Source of the DNA: Zantedeschia hybrid cultivar | Lineage: Eukaryota > Streptophyta > Magnoliopsida > Alismatales > Araceae | Direction: 5' to 3' | Assembly: GCA_030544215.1 (NCBI GenBank) | Contig: JARZZO010000011.1 | Coordinates: forward strand, 5,814,001 to 5,878,000 | DNA: 64,000 nt | Position numbers and translations under genes: made by a program | Notes under the pieces: model-generated | Told to the model about the DNA's origin: nothing | Seen by the model: only the letters and a program-made list of their open reading frames with translations | Database searches by the model: none | In this document: in pieces, positions 32,166 through 44,077 of the stretch | How positions within the stretch are numbered: the stretch's first letter is position 1 | Layout: the number at the start of each line of letters is the position of its first letter

Positions 32166-34423
32166 CAACAACAACAACAACTTGATACCTCTCTTTTGCA
32201 AGGAACCAACTGCCCAGAACAGCTAGTTCAACAACGATGAGGCTGTTCCTGACTCCTGTGGCCCATAACATTTTATCCGTGTAGATGCTGACATGACGAA
32301 AGGGCCTGTGGTCATAATGACCCTGACAAGCTCGTCTTTAAAGGCTCTGGAGGAATACTTTCGTAAGACCCTCAATTTTAGGGATTTTGAATCTGCAGTC
32401 TAAAAAAGAAGTCGATTATAATTTCTGATCTTTTTATCAGAAAACACCACATTAGGTCCACAGTTTGAGATTTGTTTAACTATAGATCCATTTCGTTTAC
32501 TTTTTCTGTTTTGGACCGTTTAGAAAAATAGAAACCCCAAAATACCCCCCATCCTACCCGTAACGCCCATCTCCCCCACCCCAACCCATGACGCCCCTCT
32601 CCTCTCCTGTTACCCCTTCGCCCCCCCTCTCTCATGTCCCATCCTATTACCCCCTCGCCCAATCTCCCCTTCCAACCCGGTGACGACGGCAAGCCTGCGG
32701 GTGCGACGACAACATTTAGGCGGGAGGCGCGGCTGCGGTGGCGGGGCGGCGGAGCCGTGGAGGACCTGCGGCAAGCGGGGCGGCGGCGGGCCAGCGGCGG
32801 GCCAGCGGGGCCGTAGAGGACCTGCAGGAGGTGTGTCCTTGTCAGTCTCCTACGGCTTCCTTGCTCCTTCGTTTCCCATTCGAGTGCTCTTGGCTTTAAC
32901 GTATCATTCGTGAGAACGCTGTTGGGGTCGCATGGCAGAGGCGGGACTCCATTGGTCGGACACCATGGTTGGTCGCCCCACGACCATTTTGATGGTCTCT
33001 AGCGCCTATGTGTACATTGCGTAGGTGATTGCTACCTAGTTTTCATTTTTGTCTGCATAAAGATGACATGCATATAAGATGACCGATAAAATGCTTGAGT
33101 AGGATTTAATTCCTGAGATAGATTGGTTGAACATAACTATGTAAAGGAATCGTTTGATAAAATGCTCAACCAAGGTTGGTACTTGCTCCTTTGTCATATT
33201 TCTAATATAATAGAATGTTCTTATCTAGCGAAGAACCACACTGTGTTTTTACAAAGAATAGAAATTGTTATAGCTAACTCTGTTAAAATTTATCAATATT
33301 ACTTGCAGCAACGCATCTCCAAACTGATATGCATAAGGCATCATCCCATTTGGTTGAATTCCTTGGGCTGATCTAAGTTTCTTGTTGCCCCACTGCCTGA
33401 GACAAAAGAAATCTACATAATCAATTCATGAATCTTATGGGCGTTTAATATTTGGCAATGCTCACCATCTGTTTGTATTTATGCTACTTAGAAGTTTATT
33501 ATTTTTTTTCATATAAGACACGCCTGCCATCAGTTTGTGTTTTGCCCAAAAGTTTATCCCTTTCTTGATATTAGGCATCCCCACCATCTATTGGTTTTAT
33601 GCCACCCAGAAATCTAGTGTTTGGTGTTGATGCACCCACCATCATGATGGCTATTAACAGACATCATTTATGTATGTGGACAAGTAGGGAAGGCAGAAAA
33701 TCACATTTTCTCCAGGCGTATGAGTAAATGTTGCATGTTCTGGACAACTGGGAGAGGGCGGCTTAGAGTGTAATCTTGTCATTGATGGTTATAAAACAAG
33801 TAGGCAGAAGACACTTCAACGTACGTACTAAAAGAAGTTTTACCATGGAGGGTAATCTTGTCATTTAAGGCAGCTAACCTGAACGTCCGTTAACGGGAAG
33901 GTGGGTTATGGACCGGAACTTATAAAACGTCAAATAGGAGGACCGGCTATAGTGAAATGTGGGATGAGGACCGGGAATTAAATTGCAGGTTCCTTTTTGG
34001 ACTGCAGGTCAAATTCCCGTCAATTTTACCATTTTCTTTTACTATGTAGATTGAGAAAAGAGTTGAAGCAATAATAAAAAATAACAATACTGGAAGCTTT
34101 GGGGCTACGCATTGCTCCCATCTTTTTTAGTAATGGGTCCACCTGGCGTATTTAACTGCTCATCATCAAGTATTTCTCTCATCCTAACTTTGCCAAAAAT
34201 TCCGCTTCTACTTCCGTAAGTTACTGTTATCTCTCAACCACCCACTAGATTTGTTGCAGTTAATTTTTACCGTGTTGATTTAGGAACATCCAACTATACG
34301 ATATTGATTGAAAGTATGTTAAGGGAGTAATAAGAATAGTTCCGGTATTTCCATATTCAGAATTACCATTTAAGGCTCCTCAACCTCATAAATCTCTCCC
34401 ATGATTTGCCCGCTGGTACTACT
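32166..34423. other. Stretch without recognised gene; includes a GC-rich patch
   Basis: At 32480-32900 there is a GC-rich, low-complexity patch (C-rich then G-rich) with overlapping ORFs on both strands and no protein family I recognise. A related boundary sentence (ACCGG...TTAAATTGCAGG) near 33960 and (ATTATAATTTC...GGTCCACAG) near 32415 may mark ends of one repeat. The rest is ordinary AT-rich DNA. Confidence 0.3.
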
Positions 34424-34854
34424 TAGAGCTCGCAATGAGTCGAGTCGCTCGGGTTCGAAATCTCAAATGTAGATTAAAGTTCGAATAGATTAAAGTTTGG
34501 ATAGTTTAATGAGCCGAGCTCAAGTTTATTATGACTCGGCTCGTGAGCTCACGAGCCAGCTCGATATATTTAGTATATTTTTTTATTTTTTTAAATTAGG
34601 CTAAGTGAATATATTTACTAAAAGATCATCGTTCCAACTGTGTATAAAATGACAAATTAAATAAAATCTGTCTAAATTTATGTGATCCGAATTCGAGTTG
34701 AGCCGAACTCGAATATGACAAAAAGGGAGCGAACCGAGCACGAGCCCAAATTTGGAGCTCAAATCGAGCTAGAGCTCGAGTCAAACTTCTTTGACTCGAG
34801 CCGAGTCCGAGTCATATCTAAAGTTCGGCTCGACTCAGCTCATTGTTAGCTCTA
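34424..34854. mobile_element. Inverted-repeat (MITE-like) element, TAGAGCT ends
   Basis: The left end is TAGAGCTCGCAATGAGTCGA. The right end, on the minus strand, is TAGAGCTAACAATGAGCTGA. The inverted ends continue inward through GTCG-type strings. It is 431 bp, rich in GAGCTCGAG and GACTCGAGCCGAG motifs, and has no ORF. The flanking 8-mers match poorly, so the superfamily (perhaps hAT) is not proven. Confidence 0.6.
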
Positions 34855-35099
34855 CTGATGCTCTCCTTAAACACCCTTTTAAATTCCATACATGGTCACT
34901 GAATATTGAGTAACCCAGAATCGTGAAATTGAAAAGTAAACCTATATATATCCCACTCCCAAGAGAGGTTTGGGAGCTTGGTTACGGACGATGCCATAAT
35001 TGTGCTGATGCGTTCTTTGAAGATATAAGTAAACCGTGTTTCTGTATATGGACTAAAGTTACACATTTTCAAAAACTGAGAAGGGATTCGGTCGACTAG

Positions 35100-35366
35100 G
35101 GCCAGTTTGTTTCGAGAATAAACGTCAAAGAGGACGTATTATTTCACTTATTCAGCTTGAGAGTCGGAACAAATTATTCTTTTTTATTTTGAGTGTAGAC
35201 ACGTTGTTCTTTGCACAAGTAAAATAAATTATCCTACTTAAAAGACAGGAACTATATTTATTCTATTGAATTAATTATTCAACCCAAATTGAATTCTTCT
35301 TGTTTTAATAATACAATATCTAGAAATAAGAAATCCGGAATATCACATCTATGAAACAAACCGGCC
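35100..35366. mobile_element. Small inverted-repeat element (MITE)
   Basis: The ends are GGCCAGTTTGTTTC and, on the minus strand, GGCCGGTTTGTTTC: 13 of 14 bases. It is 267 bp, AT-rich, and has no ORF. No clear target duplication. Confidence 0.55.
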
Positions 35367-35639
35367 GTCAGTGCTACTGACCGAGTACTTTATTCTTATG
35401 TTTCTTTTCATTTATTGAAGGATTTTTACAATCTTCAGAAATTCATAAGGTTGGCATTTAATCGTAGACTAAATCATATGTCTTTCGAATAAAGCAGATA
35501 ATTTAAAAGAAAATATATCATTTTTCTATTAAATATTTTTTATAAGTTACACTATACTTAAGTTATTTTTTTGCATTACAAGATTAAAATTTCTATCTCA
35601 AATTTTTATTAAATGTTCAGATCTTTTCCAACTCGGGAT

Positions 35640-36070
35640 GTTCTTTTCAATTCGATTTTTCTTCCGAATACCAACTTGCTGAGATTGATCAGATGGCATA
35701 GAATTTCCTAAATAATATCCTGAGGAAGCATGGTTAATTTATCGTATATATACATATCGGCCATGGAAATTACCATAGTGTGCATCTCAGCCGCCTCTTT
35801 CCCAGCCAATGTCAATGGTGAGGCTATTGTTCGCATTGTTTCCCACCGAGGGTTAAGGCAAGGATGTCCACTATTATTATATCATGCTTGGCACCAAAGC
35901 CCAAGTATTGAAATTTAGAGGGGATCATAGAGAGCATCAAGTATCACTACTGTCGCCGACGACCTCTTCAAGTTCCTCCAGGTGTGGAGAAGGAAGCTTT
36001 TTAGAGCTTATGGACTGCCTCGGGATACATGAGGAATGGTAACCTCATTGCATCCAAAAAAATAAAAATA
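35640..36070 (+). mobile_element. LINE reverse-transcriptase fragment
   Basis: The plus strand reads SAASFPANVNGEA then RGLRQGCPL at about 35845-35871 (the family's RGLRQGDPLSP block), followed after frame changes by VADDLFKFLQVWRRKLFRAYGL at about 35945-36015, which contains the ADD catalytic pair. Stops lie between blocks and both flanks are missing, so it is a truncated, dead copy, in the opposite orientation to the LINE at 2340-4540. Confidence 0.6.
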
Positions 36071-36580
36071 ACAAAATTCTAGGTTCTATTTAGTTCTAAT
36101 ATATCACAGTCTTAAAAGTTTGTTTGGTGTGTCGTAAAACGTCGTAAATTTTCAGTTTTAAAATTAAAAAATTTAAAATTAATACAAATAAAATTTATAT
36201 TTTTTAAATCATCGATTTTGAAATCACCGCCTTTGGTTTATCTATCATGATTTTAAACTGTAAATTGAAATTGACTAAAAGGAGGATTTTAGGAGTTAAT
36301 TAATTTTGAAATAAAATAATTTACTATGTACCAACTATATGAAAAAATAATATAAAATAATTTACAACATTTCGTACACAAGAACAACGCTGTTTTACTA
36401 TTGTTTATGACGTTTTACTGTATTTTAAGATGCACCATGGGGCCCCTTGACAAAAGCAGTTATGCAGCATCTTTAAGTTGACTCAAATCTTATTCGGATC
36501 ACCGAGATATATATAGCACTATTTTCAAACCCGTGCGAACTGGACATGGACTAGTTGACGAATAATTTTCCTCGTCCCGG
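36071..36580. other. AT-rich stretch, nothing recognised
   Basis: No coding or repeat signal beyond simple AT-richness. Confidence 0.25.
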
Positions 36581-37019
36581 AGTTGTTAAAAAAACTGCAT
36601 TGTTGGCGTTTTGTCATCGATCTCATCGTCGTGTTCCCTGTGTAAACCGTCCCTTCCCGTTTCATCTTGTTCCGTTGTACCCTGTGACTACGTATTATTC
36701 TATGCTTATATATATGAAATAGGCAGCATCTCTTATTAGTCAAAAAAAAAGGAAAAAATGCATTGTTCCTCTTCCAGCACATTTTTTTTAATCGCTTTCT
36801 GTGTAGAAGTCTTTTCTTTGATCTTGGAAGTATATATGGTTGTCCCCGGTTTAAGTTGTCTCAAAATTCTCTCTAAGCAACCAATATATTCCACGAAAAG
36901 ATGTTTTCCTTCCACCAGGATTTCCCTCTCTTATCAGTGAGACTATGTTGCAGGAATAGAGAGTGCCACCTATGGTGGTCCTCTTGAAGTTCGCTCGTTT
37001 AATTTGGCTTAAGATTTGC
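36581..37019 (+). repeat. Copy 1 of a 440-bp dispersed duplication (partner 50687-51130)
   Basis: About 440 bp are nearly identical to 50687-51130, including GCATTGTTGGCG, CTATGCTTATATATATGAAA and CTCTTCCAGCACATTTTTTT. Differences are a few substitutions and two small indels around 36887-36905. Both end at TTAAGATTTGC, after which the sequences differ. It may be a fragment of an LTR or other dispersed repeat; there is no ORF in common that I recognise. Confidence 0.85.
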
Positions 37020-38640
37020 TCATTTGGTGAGCAAGAGATCAAATTATCTTTGGTACTTTTGGATATCTTTCTTATGCTACCGCTGAGTTTGTTGTTCCCC
37101 TTGGCAAATTCCAGTGATTTCAAGCTATTTCGATGATTGCATATTGGCATGCCACTGCCATTGCCATCCACCATTTGCTACGGTCATTCCAGCGGGCTCT
37201 GCCGCTACCGTTAGCTGCTGCCTGGATTTTCCTTAACCATAGCTGCCATTGTGAAAGCTCACCATTGCCATTGTTGCCACCGCACCAGCTGTCACTTACT
37301 TTTCCAGCTGCCATTTGCTTAGTCTTCTTGAACTGCTGGTAGTTTCCTTGCACGTTGCCATTTCTATCATTATCTTCCTGGCTTAGGCCTTCCCTACTGC
37401 AGTGGCCACATGATCCCGCCACACTGTTAGGATGTTTTTTTCCTTTTTTTCCTTTTCTGGTTGCACTTATCAGATGAAAGGGAGCTTTTATCTGCCCAAT
37501 TGACCTGATATGTGCATTCAACAATCAATATGGCAGATCTGGACCCAATAATTGGATCCAACTGACTTAAATCCCTAATTCAGGTCTTCAAGGCTGGTTC
37601 AAACTACTTCTGAAGCTCTGGTTCAAGCTATATTTTTTGGCCAGTTCAAGCTTCATTGTTGACCAGTTCAAACCTGTAGACAAGGTTGATTTGAGGTGAT
37701 CTTTACCATTTTAAGGCATTTACTTAAAGCCAGTTCAGGCAGTTTTAACACCAGTTCAGCTTGTTTTCTCAGACTAGTTCAACCCTTGACTGGTTCAGGC
37801 TCATTTCCTTCACGCTCTACGCTCTGGCTCAAGGTCTTGTATCTAGCCAGCTCAATTCGTCTTCCATGGGTGATTCAAGCTTCCTTTGCATCCAATTTCA
37901 CACCCGCTTAGTGTCCCCACCAGCAACATCCTACAATGTATGTATCAAGGGGCTCTTTGATGTTTTAATTGCAATGATGCAGTCTGTTTCTTCATTTGAT
38001 GCCCCACGTAGAGATGTTAGGTGCCTTTTTGTTGTCCATTAGCTTTCTTTTGAGCTAATTTTGCTTTAATATATTGAAGGATTTTTCATCATGCTGATCG
38101 CATTGGAGATGTTTGTCCTGTTATCTAGAGCTTCCTTTGAGCATTTTATGGGCCTTTCCTCTACTAGACTTGTTTGCCTGATCACTTACACATCTATGGC
38201 AATCTCTATCTAGTTCAGTTCTGTCTACTTGGCCATTTTTAGCTCTTTCCATTCTAATCAGTGCTCATTTTCCATTCTCAAAAAATCAATGTTCATATTT
38301 CCACTTTTGACTATTGTGGAGACATCTCATTCAAGGCTACTCCCAGCATTCTCAAAGCTATCATACCTTATCCCTTGCAGTTGCTATCGCTTATTTTGAG
38401 TTGTTTCCTTCAACAATTTTCACTACACTCGTAATGTCTCTATTTTTTATTTTTCAACTGCTCACTAGGTTGAGCTCACCCCTCCACCCCTTCAGATTAT
38501 ACAGATGGTTTAGCCACCTAGTTTATTTAGTGGTTCCACTCCTTTTGCTAAGATTGTCTAGATGCAATGTTTTCTTCATGACTTGGCATCTCATTCCCAG
38601 CTCATATATGTCTACATTCTAACTACTAGAGAAATCCAGT
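37020..38640. other. Probable decayed retroelement interior
   Basis: At 37120-37524 minus is a 134-codon ORF with a zinc-knuckle-like string (CGHCSREGLSQED, lacking the last Cys) that could be a copia gag remnant. At 37580-37880 the string (C/G)AGTTCAAGC recurs irregularly about every 25-40 bp, an imperfect repeat of unknown origin. No reverse transcriptase is readable. The next 200 bp (38640-38828) carry the copia RNase H end on the plus strand, so this stretch may be its internal region with nested insertions. Confidence 0.35.
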
Positions 38641-39118
38641 TTTCTCAAGTAAATGAAGCATATCAAGATTGATTGTCTCCTTGTCTGTCACTTTTACCCA
38701 TGGCACATTTACCCTTCCTCCTATTGAGCAGATTGTTAACCTCTTCACCACGTCTTAGATGGCTTTGTGCTTCAAAACATAAATTCACAAACTCTTGATT
38801 TATGATCCACCATGAATTCGAGGAGGGGTGTTGAGAGAGGTTGTATATAACTTTATACTGCCATAGTTGAAGTCCTACTTAGACTGGTGTTTTAGATACT
38901 ATTTCTACCTGGATTAAGGTATCTGTTTCCCATTCTCATTAGTTTTAGGGAGTGTTGTATATGTTTCCTATTGTTGTTAGTATTAGGGAGGTATCACCCT
39001 GCTGTTCGATAAAGAAACTTGATTATTTTCCCTGCTATATCTCTCGCCAGAGTATGTATCTACTTGAAGGCTACACCTATATTTGTAAACAAACCACCTA
39101 TATTAAACACATGCAACA
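38640..39118 (+). mobile_element. Ty1/copia 3' end: RNase H tail, polypurine tract and LTR
   Basis: The plus strand reads KHIKIDC at about 38656, THGTFTLPPIEQIVNLFTT at about 38697-38752 and KLLIYDPP before a stop, then IRGGVL. This is the standard copia RNase H C-terminus (family: KHIEIDCHF...ADLFTK...GGVL). The polypurine tract AGGAGGGG (38821-38828) leads into TGTTGAGAG at 38829, a typical LTR start. An LTR end at CAACA (39114-39118) would give a 290-bp LTR with TGTTG/CAACA ends; that end is an inference. I did not find the 5' LTR. Confidence 0.65.
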
Positions 39119-39552
39119 CAAGAAGATACTATATCCATGCAATCTAACTGACTTCACCATTTGATTGCATGTAAAGTGGATTTGATTTAAAATCAGACAA
39201 AAGCATGTTACCTAGAAAGAATGCATTGACGAGCTCTTACCCAGAGAAATTCTCAATTATGGTAGTCTCATGTTGGACAAAAGATGCCTTATACAGTTGG
39301 ATAGGTGCATGCTGCAACTAGAAGGGCATAAAACAGAGGTTTACCTTCTTGGTGATGCAAAGTGTGAGCTTTTTCCCCGAGTTACAAAGGAAAGAAGTCT
39401 TTTGGCATGCTTCTGAATTTAGATATTTGCCTTGGATGTTTCCACTCCGTTCATCCCATGCTTAATCATGGTCTAAGTTTTTCCTTGTTCTTGTAAATAT
39501 GGGCTTGGATATGTTCCTTTCCTGGAGAACTCACCTTCTCATTTAATGGCAG

Positions 39553-40272
39553 TTGTCAATGCAGTGAGCCATTGTCATAAGGGATCATGTTATATTGTTG
39601 AAGCAAGAGCAAGGGTGATTGTTTTTGAAATGGGTGCATCTGAATCTGAAAATGTTCTTCAGAGGCAGATTTCTTGGGTGTCACATCCTGCTGAACCTCC
39701 AAGAAGCCAAAGTAGAGAGCATAGTGGGCTAATGAGCTGGCCAGAGCATGTCTACAAAGCAAAAGCTCATCATCCCACTGAAGCTGATCAGAGAGCAAAC
39801 AGTTTGTCTGCCAAAGCAATGGAGCTAAGCATCTTCGGTAGCATGGTAGATTTCATCTCCCAGTTTATGGTCTCACCCATTCCTTCCTGCCACTCCAGTC
39901 TTCTGATTTATGGTTTCTTTATTGATTCATTAGGTCAATGGCAATTATAGACGCCACCGAAGCTTCTCAAGAACTGCACAAGATGCCCCGACACACAGTT
40001 TGTCATATCCCAGAGTTCCATCAGGGGCCACACCAACTCGCCAGCTTGTGTCTGTTCAGTCGGAAGGAGGTTCTCTGGGCAAGAAGTTAAGACCGAGAGA
40101 AATCACCAAAATTTCACCAGTTCCCCGGATTCCGATCAGGAGAAAGATGCCTGCCAACGATAATTCAAGTGATGAATCAGGTGGGGAAGAAGTCATTGTA
40201 AGAATAGATTCACCGAGTAGCATATCTTTTCCCCAGGCTTCATTAAGCTCACACCCCCCTCAAGAAAAATAA
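39553..40272 (+). CDS. Two 3' exons of an unidentified gene
   Basis: Exon about 39553-39845, then donor ATG|GTAGAT and acceptor TTAG|GTCAAT, then exon 39934-40272 to TAA, joined in phase 0. The first exon reads GASESENVLQRQISWVSHPA and onward to AKAMELSIFGSM, polar with many Ser and Glu. The second reads NYRRHRSFSRTAQDAP, then SVQSEGGSLGKKLRPREITK and ISPVPRIPIRRKM, then an acidic patch (SSDESGGEE), and ends SHPPQEK. The composition looks like a disordered, basic then acidic tail. An open stretch just upstream (about 39215-39410, CIDELLPREILNYGSLMLDK) could be an earlier exon. No domain is recognised. It could be a host gene whose 5' part was lost to the copia insertion ending at 39118. Confidence 0.4.
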
Positions 40273-40431
40273 TGTATATTCTTTATGTGCCCAAGCAATG
40301 TTGTATATTCATTTGTACTTGGCAATGTGCTATTGTTCAGCTTGTATTCCCTTCTACTTGGCAATGTGCTATTCCCCATCTTGGTATCTCATTCTACTAA
40401 ACAGATAACAATAAGACTGCAAATTCCAATG

Positions 40432-40730
40432 TACACCACCTCTTGTATTGTATCGAGCATATATTTTTTCCAAAGCTCTAAGACTCCAAGAGTGGAGATG
40501 ATATTGAAAACCAGGTTCCGGCGTCATTCACCTGTTGGGCTGTTGAACCTTAACCTAAGTTGAATTCCAGGGGAGAAATATACATGACCTCTTGTATCGT
40601 CTGGAGCATATAATTTTTCAGAGGCCTAGACTCCCTAAGACGGAGACGATGTTGAAAACCCAGGTTCCAGCATCATTCACCCATGGTGCTGTTGAAGCTT
40701 AACCTCTGTTGAATTCCAGGTGACAAATCT
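40432..40730 (+). repeat. Tandem duplication of ~150 bp, period about 153 bp
   Basis: Copies at 40432-40577 and 40585-40730 share CCTCTTGTAT(T/C)GT, GAGCATAT, AGACTCC, a TTGAAAACC-AGGTTCC core, CATTCACC and TTGAATTCCAGG. It lies just after the stop of the gene at 39553-40272, possibly in its 3' untranslated region. Two copies of TACTTGGCAATGTGCTATT (about 40316 and 40354) precede it. Confidence 0.7.
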
Positions 40731-40798
40731 ACAGTTGTAAGCTTGAACATCCACAGTAAGATCCGCTCGGAATTAAAAAGGTTTCTCTCCCCTGCAAA

Positions 40799-42021
40799 TG
40801 TTTGGCAAAGTTTCTACTTAAAAGCCTCTTTTGGCTTCCACTTCCCACATAGAATGGCACGAGGGAGAGAGCTTATAACTAATTTTAGTTTGTTACAAAA
40901 GTCAATTCTATCATAACAATTTCACTTTTTCTCCAATCTGGGAAGTTTTGACCATATTTGGGGCAACTTCTAATTGGAAGCACTTTTGTATTTTTATATA
41001 ATTATTTTTTGTAAAAACAATTCTATCTCGGAAGCTATTTATGTTTGTTTTGATTTCCAATCAAAAGTTACGAAGTGGAGCTTTTAAGATTGGAGAGCGG
41101 TTGTTACGAAAAAGTTGACTTTTACAACAAATTAAAATTATTTATAAGCTCTCCCTCAAGTCATTCTATATGAAAGAGTTGACTTTTGCAACAATGAAAT
41201 TAGTTGTAAGCTTTCTTCTTCAAGTCATTTTATGTGAGAAGTGGAAGCCAAAAGTGACTTTCAAGTGAAAGTTTTGCCAAACACGTCCTTCACCTTGTAG
41301 CTTTTGGTTGGAAGCCAAAATACAAGTAAAATATTACATAAATGACTTTCAAGATTTAAGTGCTTCCACAAAAAAAAATCAAGGTTGTGTTTAGCGCAGC
41401 TTTCATTTGGAAGCATTTTTGTACTTTCATTTATGGTTATTTTTTGTGGAAGTATTTAGATCTTGGAAGCTACTTATATAGTATTTTACTTGTGTTTTAA
41501 CTTCTAACCAAAAGTTATAAGGTGAAGTTTCCCAAATTAGAGAAAAAATAAGGTTGTTATAAAAGAGTTGACTCTTGTAACAAACCAAAATTGTAAAAAT
41601 CTCTTTACCTTAAGTCATCCTATGTGAGAAGTGGTAGCCAAAAGTGGATTTGAAATAGAAGATTTGCCCAACACGCCCTAAATGGAAGTAAAAAAATACT
41701 TCTAAATGAAAGTTGCACCAAACACAAAATGTAACTGCATAAGTGCTTCTAACTGGAAGTTTGGTCAAACACGGGAGTTATTTTTTTTGTGGACGCACTC
41801 AGATCTTGGAAGGTATTTTTATAGTATTTTATTTGTGTTTTGAGTTCTAACCAAAAGTTAGAAGGTGAAGTTTTCGAGATCGGAGAAAAAGTGAGGTTGT
41901 AAAAAAGAGTTGACTTTTATAACAAATTAAAATTAGTTATAATTTATCTTCCTCGAGCCATTCTATGTGAACAGTGAAAATCAAGAGTGACTTTCAAGCA
42001 AAAGTTTTACCAAACATGCCC
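40799..42021. mobile_element. Cluster of fold-back (MITE-like) elements
   Basis: 40799-41283 is a 485-bp element whose two arms pair over about 100 bp. Left: TGTTTGGCAAAGTTTC...GGCTTCCACTTC. Right, on the minus strand: TGTTTGGCAAAACTTTC...GGCTTCCACTTC. Two related but shorter units follow (about 41384-41680 and 41701-42021), each with GTTGACTTTT-ACAA, GTGAGAAGTGG-AGCCAAAAGTG and a terminal CCAAACA-type string. No ORF. The arms would form long hairpins, so small-RNA production is plausible. Confidence 0.65.
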
Positions 42022-43744
42022 TAATGCGAGAAGAAACAATCGGAATTGTTTCCTGTTTTCGAGGGCGTCACATTCATGGGGTCATTGTAATCACTTCTAG
42101 TTGGCATGCATTAGATGCTTACATTTCATGTTTGCAGTAAACGGAGTTTACGTACATGTTCATTATTCATCGATCCATGGAAAGTTACTAGTCCACCGGT
42201 ATGGCTTCTCTTCTTTGCACTTTCTTGGTGTAATTCTTGTTGGATTTTCAGATTCATTTCTTTACCATTTCACCACAATTCAGTCTTATATGTAATCATC
42301 AACGTCATTTTGTCAAGTTAAAGACAAAATTAGACGCCTCTTGCATTGTGTCTTGGTGTCTTAACCATATCGATAGGGCCCTTCTTCCCTACTCTGGGTC
42401 ACACATCAAGCTTTAAGCCTAAACAAACCTCGACATGCATGTGATACTGCTCTGTCGTAGCTGTTCTATTAACATGCATTGACGTTTATGAATTTGTTTC
42501 ATGAGTTGTCTCATATGACTACACCTGTGTGCATTCCCTTCCACTGTTGGGTGTTTACAGAGATGTAATGTTATTCTCACACATGCTCGGCAGCGATTAG
42601 TCAAATCAAGCATTATTCTTCTCTTTGTCTCTCTTTTTTAAAGTAAAAAAAAAATAAATGCTCGCTGTCTCTCTCTCTCTATGATGCTTGAGATCAACCA
42701 GTCAAAACAAACATTATTGTTCTCTTTATTTATGTTTTTAAAGTAAAGAAAAGAAAAGTTGTTCTCTAGTAAGAGATTTAGGGTTAGATTCAAGCCATAA
42801 ATGTGTTTAAGTTTATGATAAATTTATCTTTCATGATAATCTGAGTTTAGATATTAGAAGACAAATTTATTATAAACTCACTCGAGTTTGTTATTGTGAG
42901 GATTCTACTCAAATTGTTTAAAATTTTGCTAATTTAATAGGAGCGGTGATATTTAAAAGAGTTGTCAAAAGTATAGAAGGAAAAAGTTTACTTAAAAGTT
43001 TTAATAAATTTATGATGCAAATAAGTTGCTAATGAGCATTATTGAAAAATGCATAATTGTGAAAAAGAACATATTTGTAAATTCTTAGAAAGTATAAACA
43101 CAACTATTAAAAGTTTGTAGATTAAAGTGTAATTAACAATTTTTATAGGATCTTAAAATTATACATTTTATAGGGTCTTAAAATATTTTTTTCACAATTT
43201 TAAAATTATCCTCAAAGTGCCAAAAAGAATTGTTATAGATTAATTAATAAAAAGACATGGAAGAGGGTTATGTATGGAATTATCTTGGATAAGTAAAATC
43301 TTAGCATATCTTAGAATATCTTTATATGATCTTGTAATATCTTTATAATCATAGCAATGATTGTAAGAGATTTTAAAGGATATCTTGCAATGATAAAGAG
43401 GGACACCTAGCACCACCTTGCCTTCTTCCACCTCCTCTCATTCTCATCCTCTTCCTTCACTCCTCCTATAAATAAAGGTAACCTTCCTTACTTACCTAAA
43501 CTCATATCCTCTATCACCAACATGAGAGAAAGAGAGAAGAAGAAGGAGGAGGAGGAGGAAGAGGAGACCTAGAAGTGAGGGCAATTTTGTTCTTGCTTAC
43601 GCTGGAGAATGATTGGCGTGCACAGGTTTCTCGAGGCAGTAGACTAGTTGTCAGCCACATGCATGTAGGTGCATCAAAGTTCCCCAGCAGCAATGTGTAG
43701 GCGTACTTTCATAAATTTGGAACGTATTCTCTGACTCCCTCAGC
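42022..43744. other. Stretch with a possible solo LTR near 43223-43560
   Basis: No gene recognised. From about 43223 the sequence has a promoter-like layout: AT-rich leader, CTCCTATAAATAAAGG TATA-like site at 43463-43478, then a GA-rich leader at 43520-43575. That resembles a plant LTR, but neither ends nor a partner copy were identified. Confidence 0.3.
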
Positions 43745-44077
43745 CTCACTTTGTTTGTGGAATAAGTCCTGAATAGGATGTTTTATTCTCCTAAAACCTT
43801 TTAACCCACTTTAGTGGAGGGGAGTGCTTAACCCAGGGTGCTATGGGTTATACCAGGGGTTAAGCGGAATAACATGGATATTTTGAACTCTTTATTCCAC
43901 TCTTTATTCTCTTCTTTATTCTACTTATTCCTACCAAATCACTTGAAATAGCGTAGTGCAATTCTACTTATTTTGGATGGAATACCAACAATTTACCAAA
44001 TCAAAATACCTCTTATTATGGGTTAAGAAATCCCTAGAACCTTATTCTGATTTAAGTTATTCTGCAAACAAAGTGAG
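43745..44077. mobile_element. Small inverted-repeat element (MITE)
   Basis: The ends are CTCACTTTGTTTGTGGAATAA and, on the minus strand, CTCACTTTGTTTGCAGAATAA: 19 of 21 bases. It is 333 bp, AT-rich and without an ORF. The target duplication is not clear. The relic near 19885-19908 shares its right end. Confidence 0.65.

Noticed and set aside
32634..32913. GC-rich plus ORFs that might be a first exon
   Set aside because: Low-complexity Gly/Arg-rich in all frames, no splice partner or domain found.
37120..37524. 134-codon minus ORF with CGHCSREGLSQED, as a standalone gene
   Set aside because: The zinc-knuckle-like string lacks the last Cys and nearby copia sequence lies on the plus strand; at most a gag relic.
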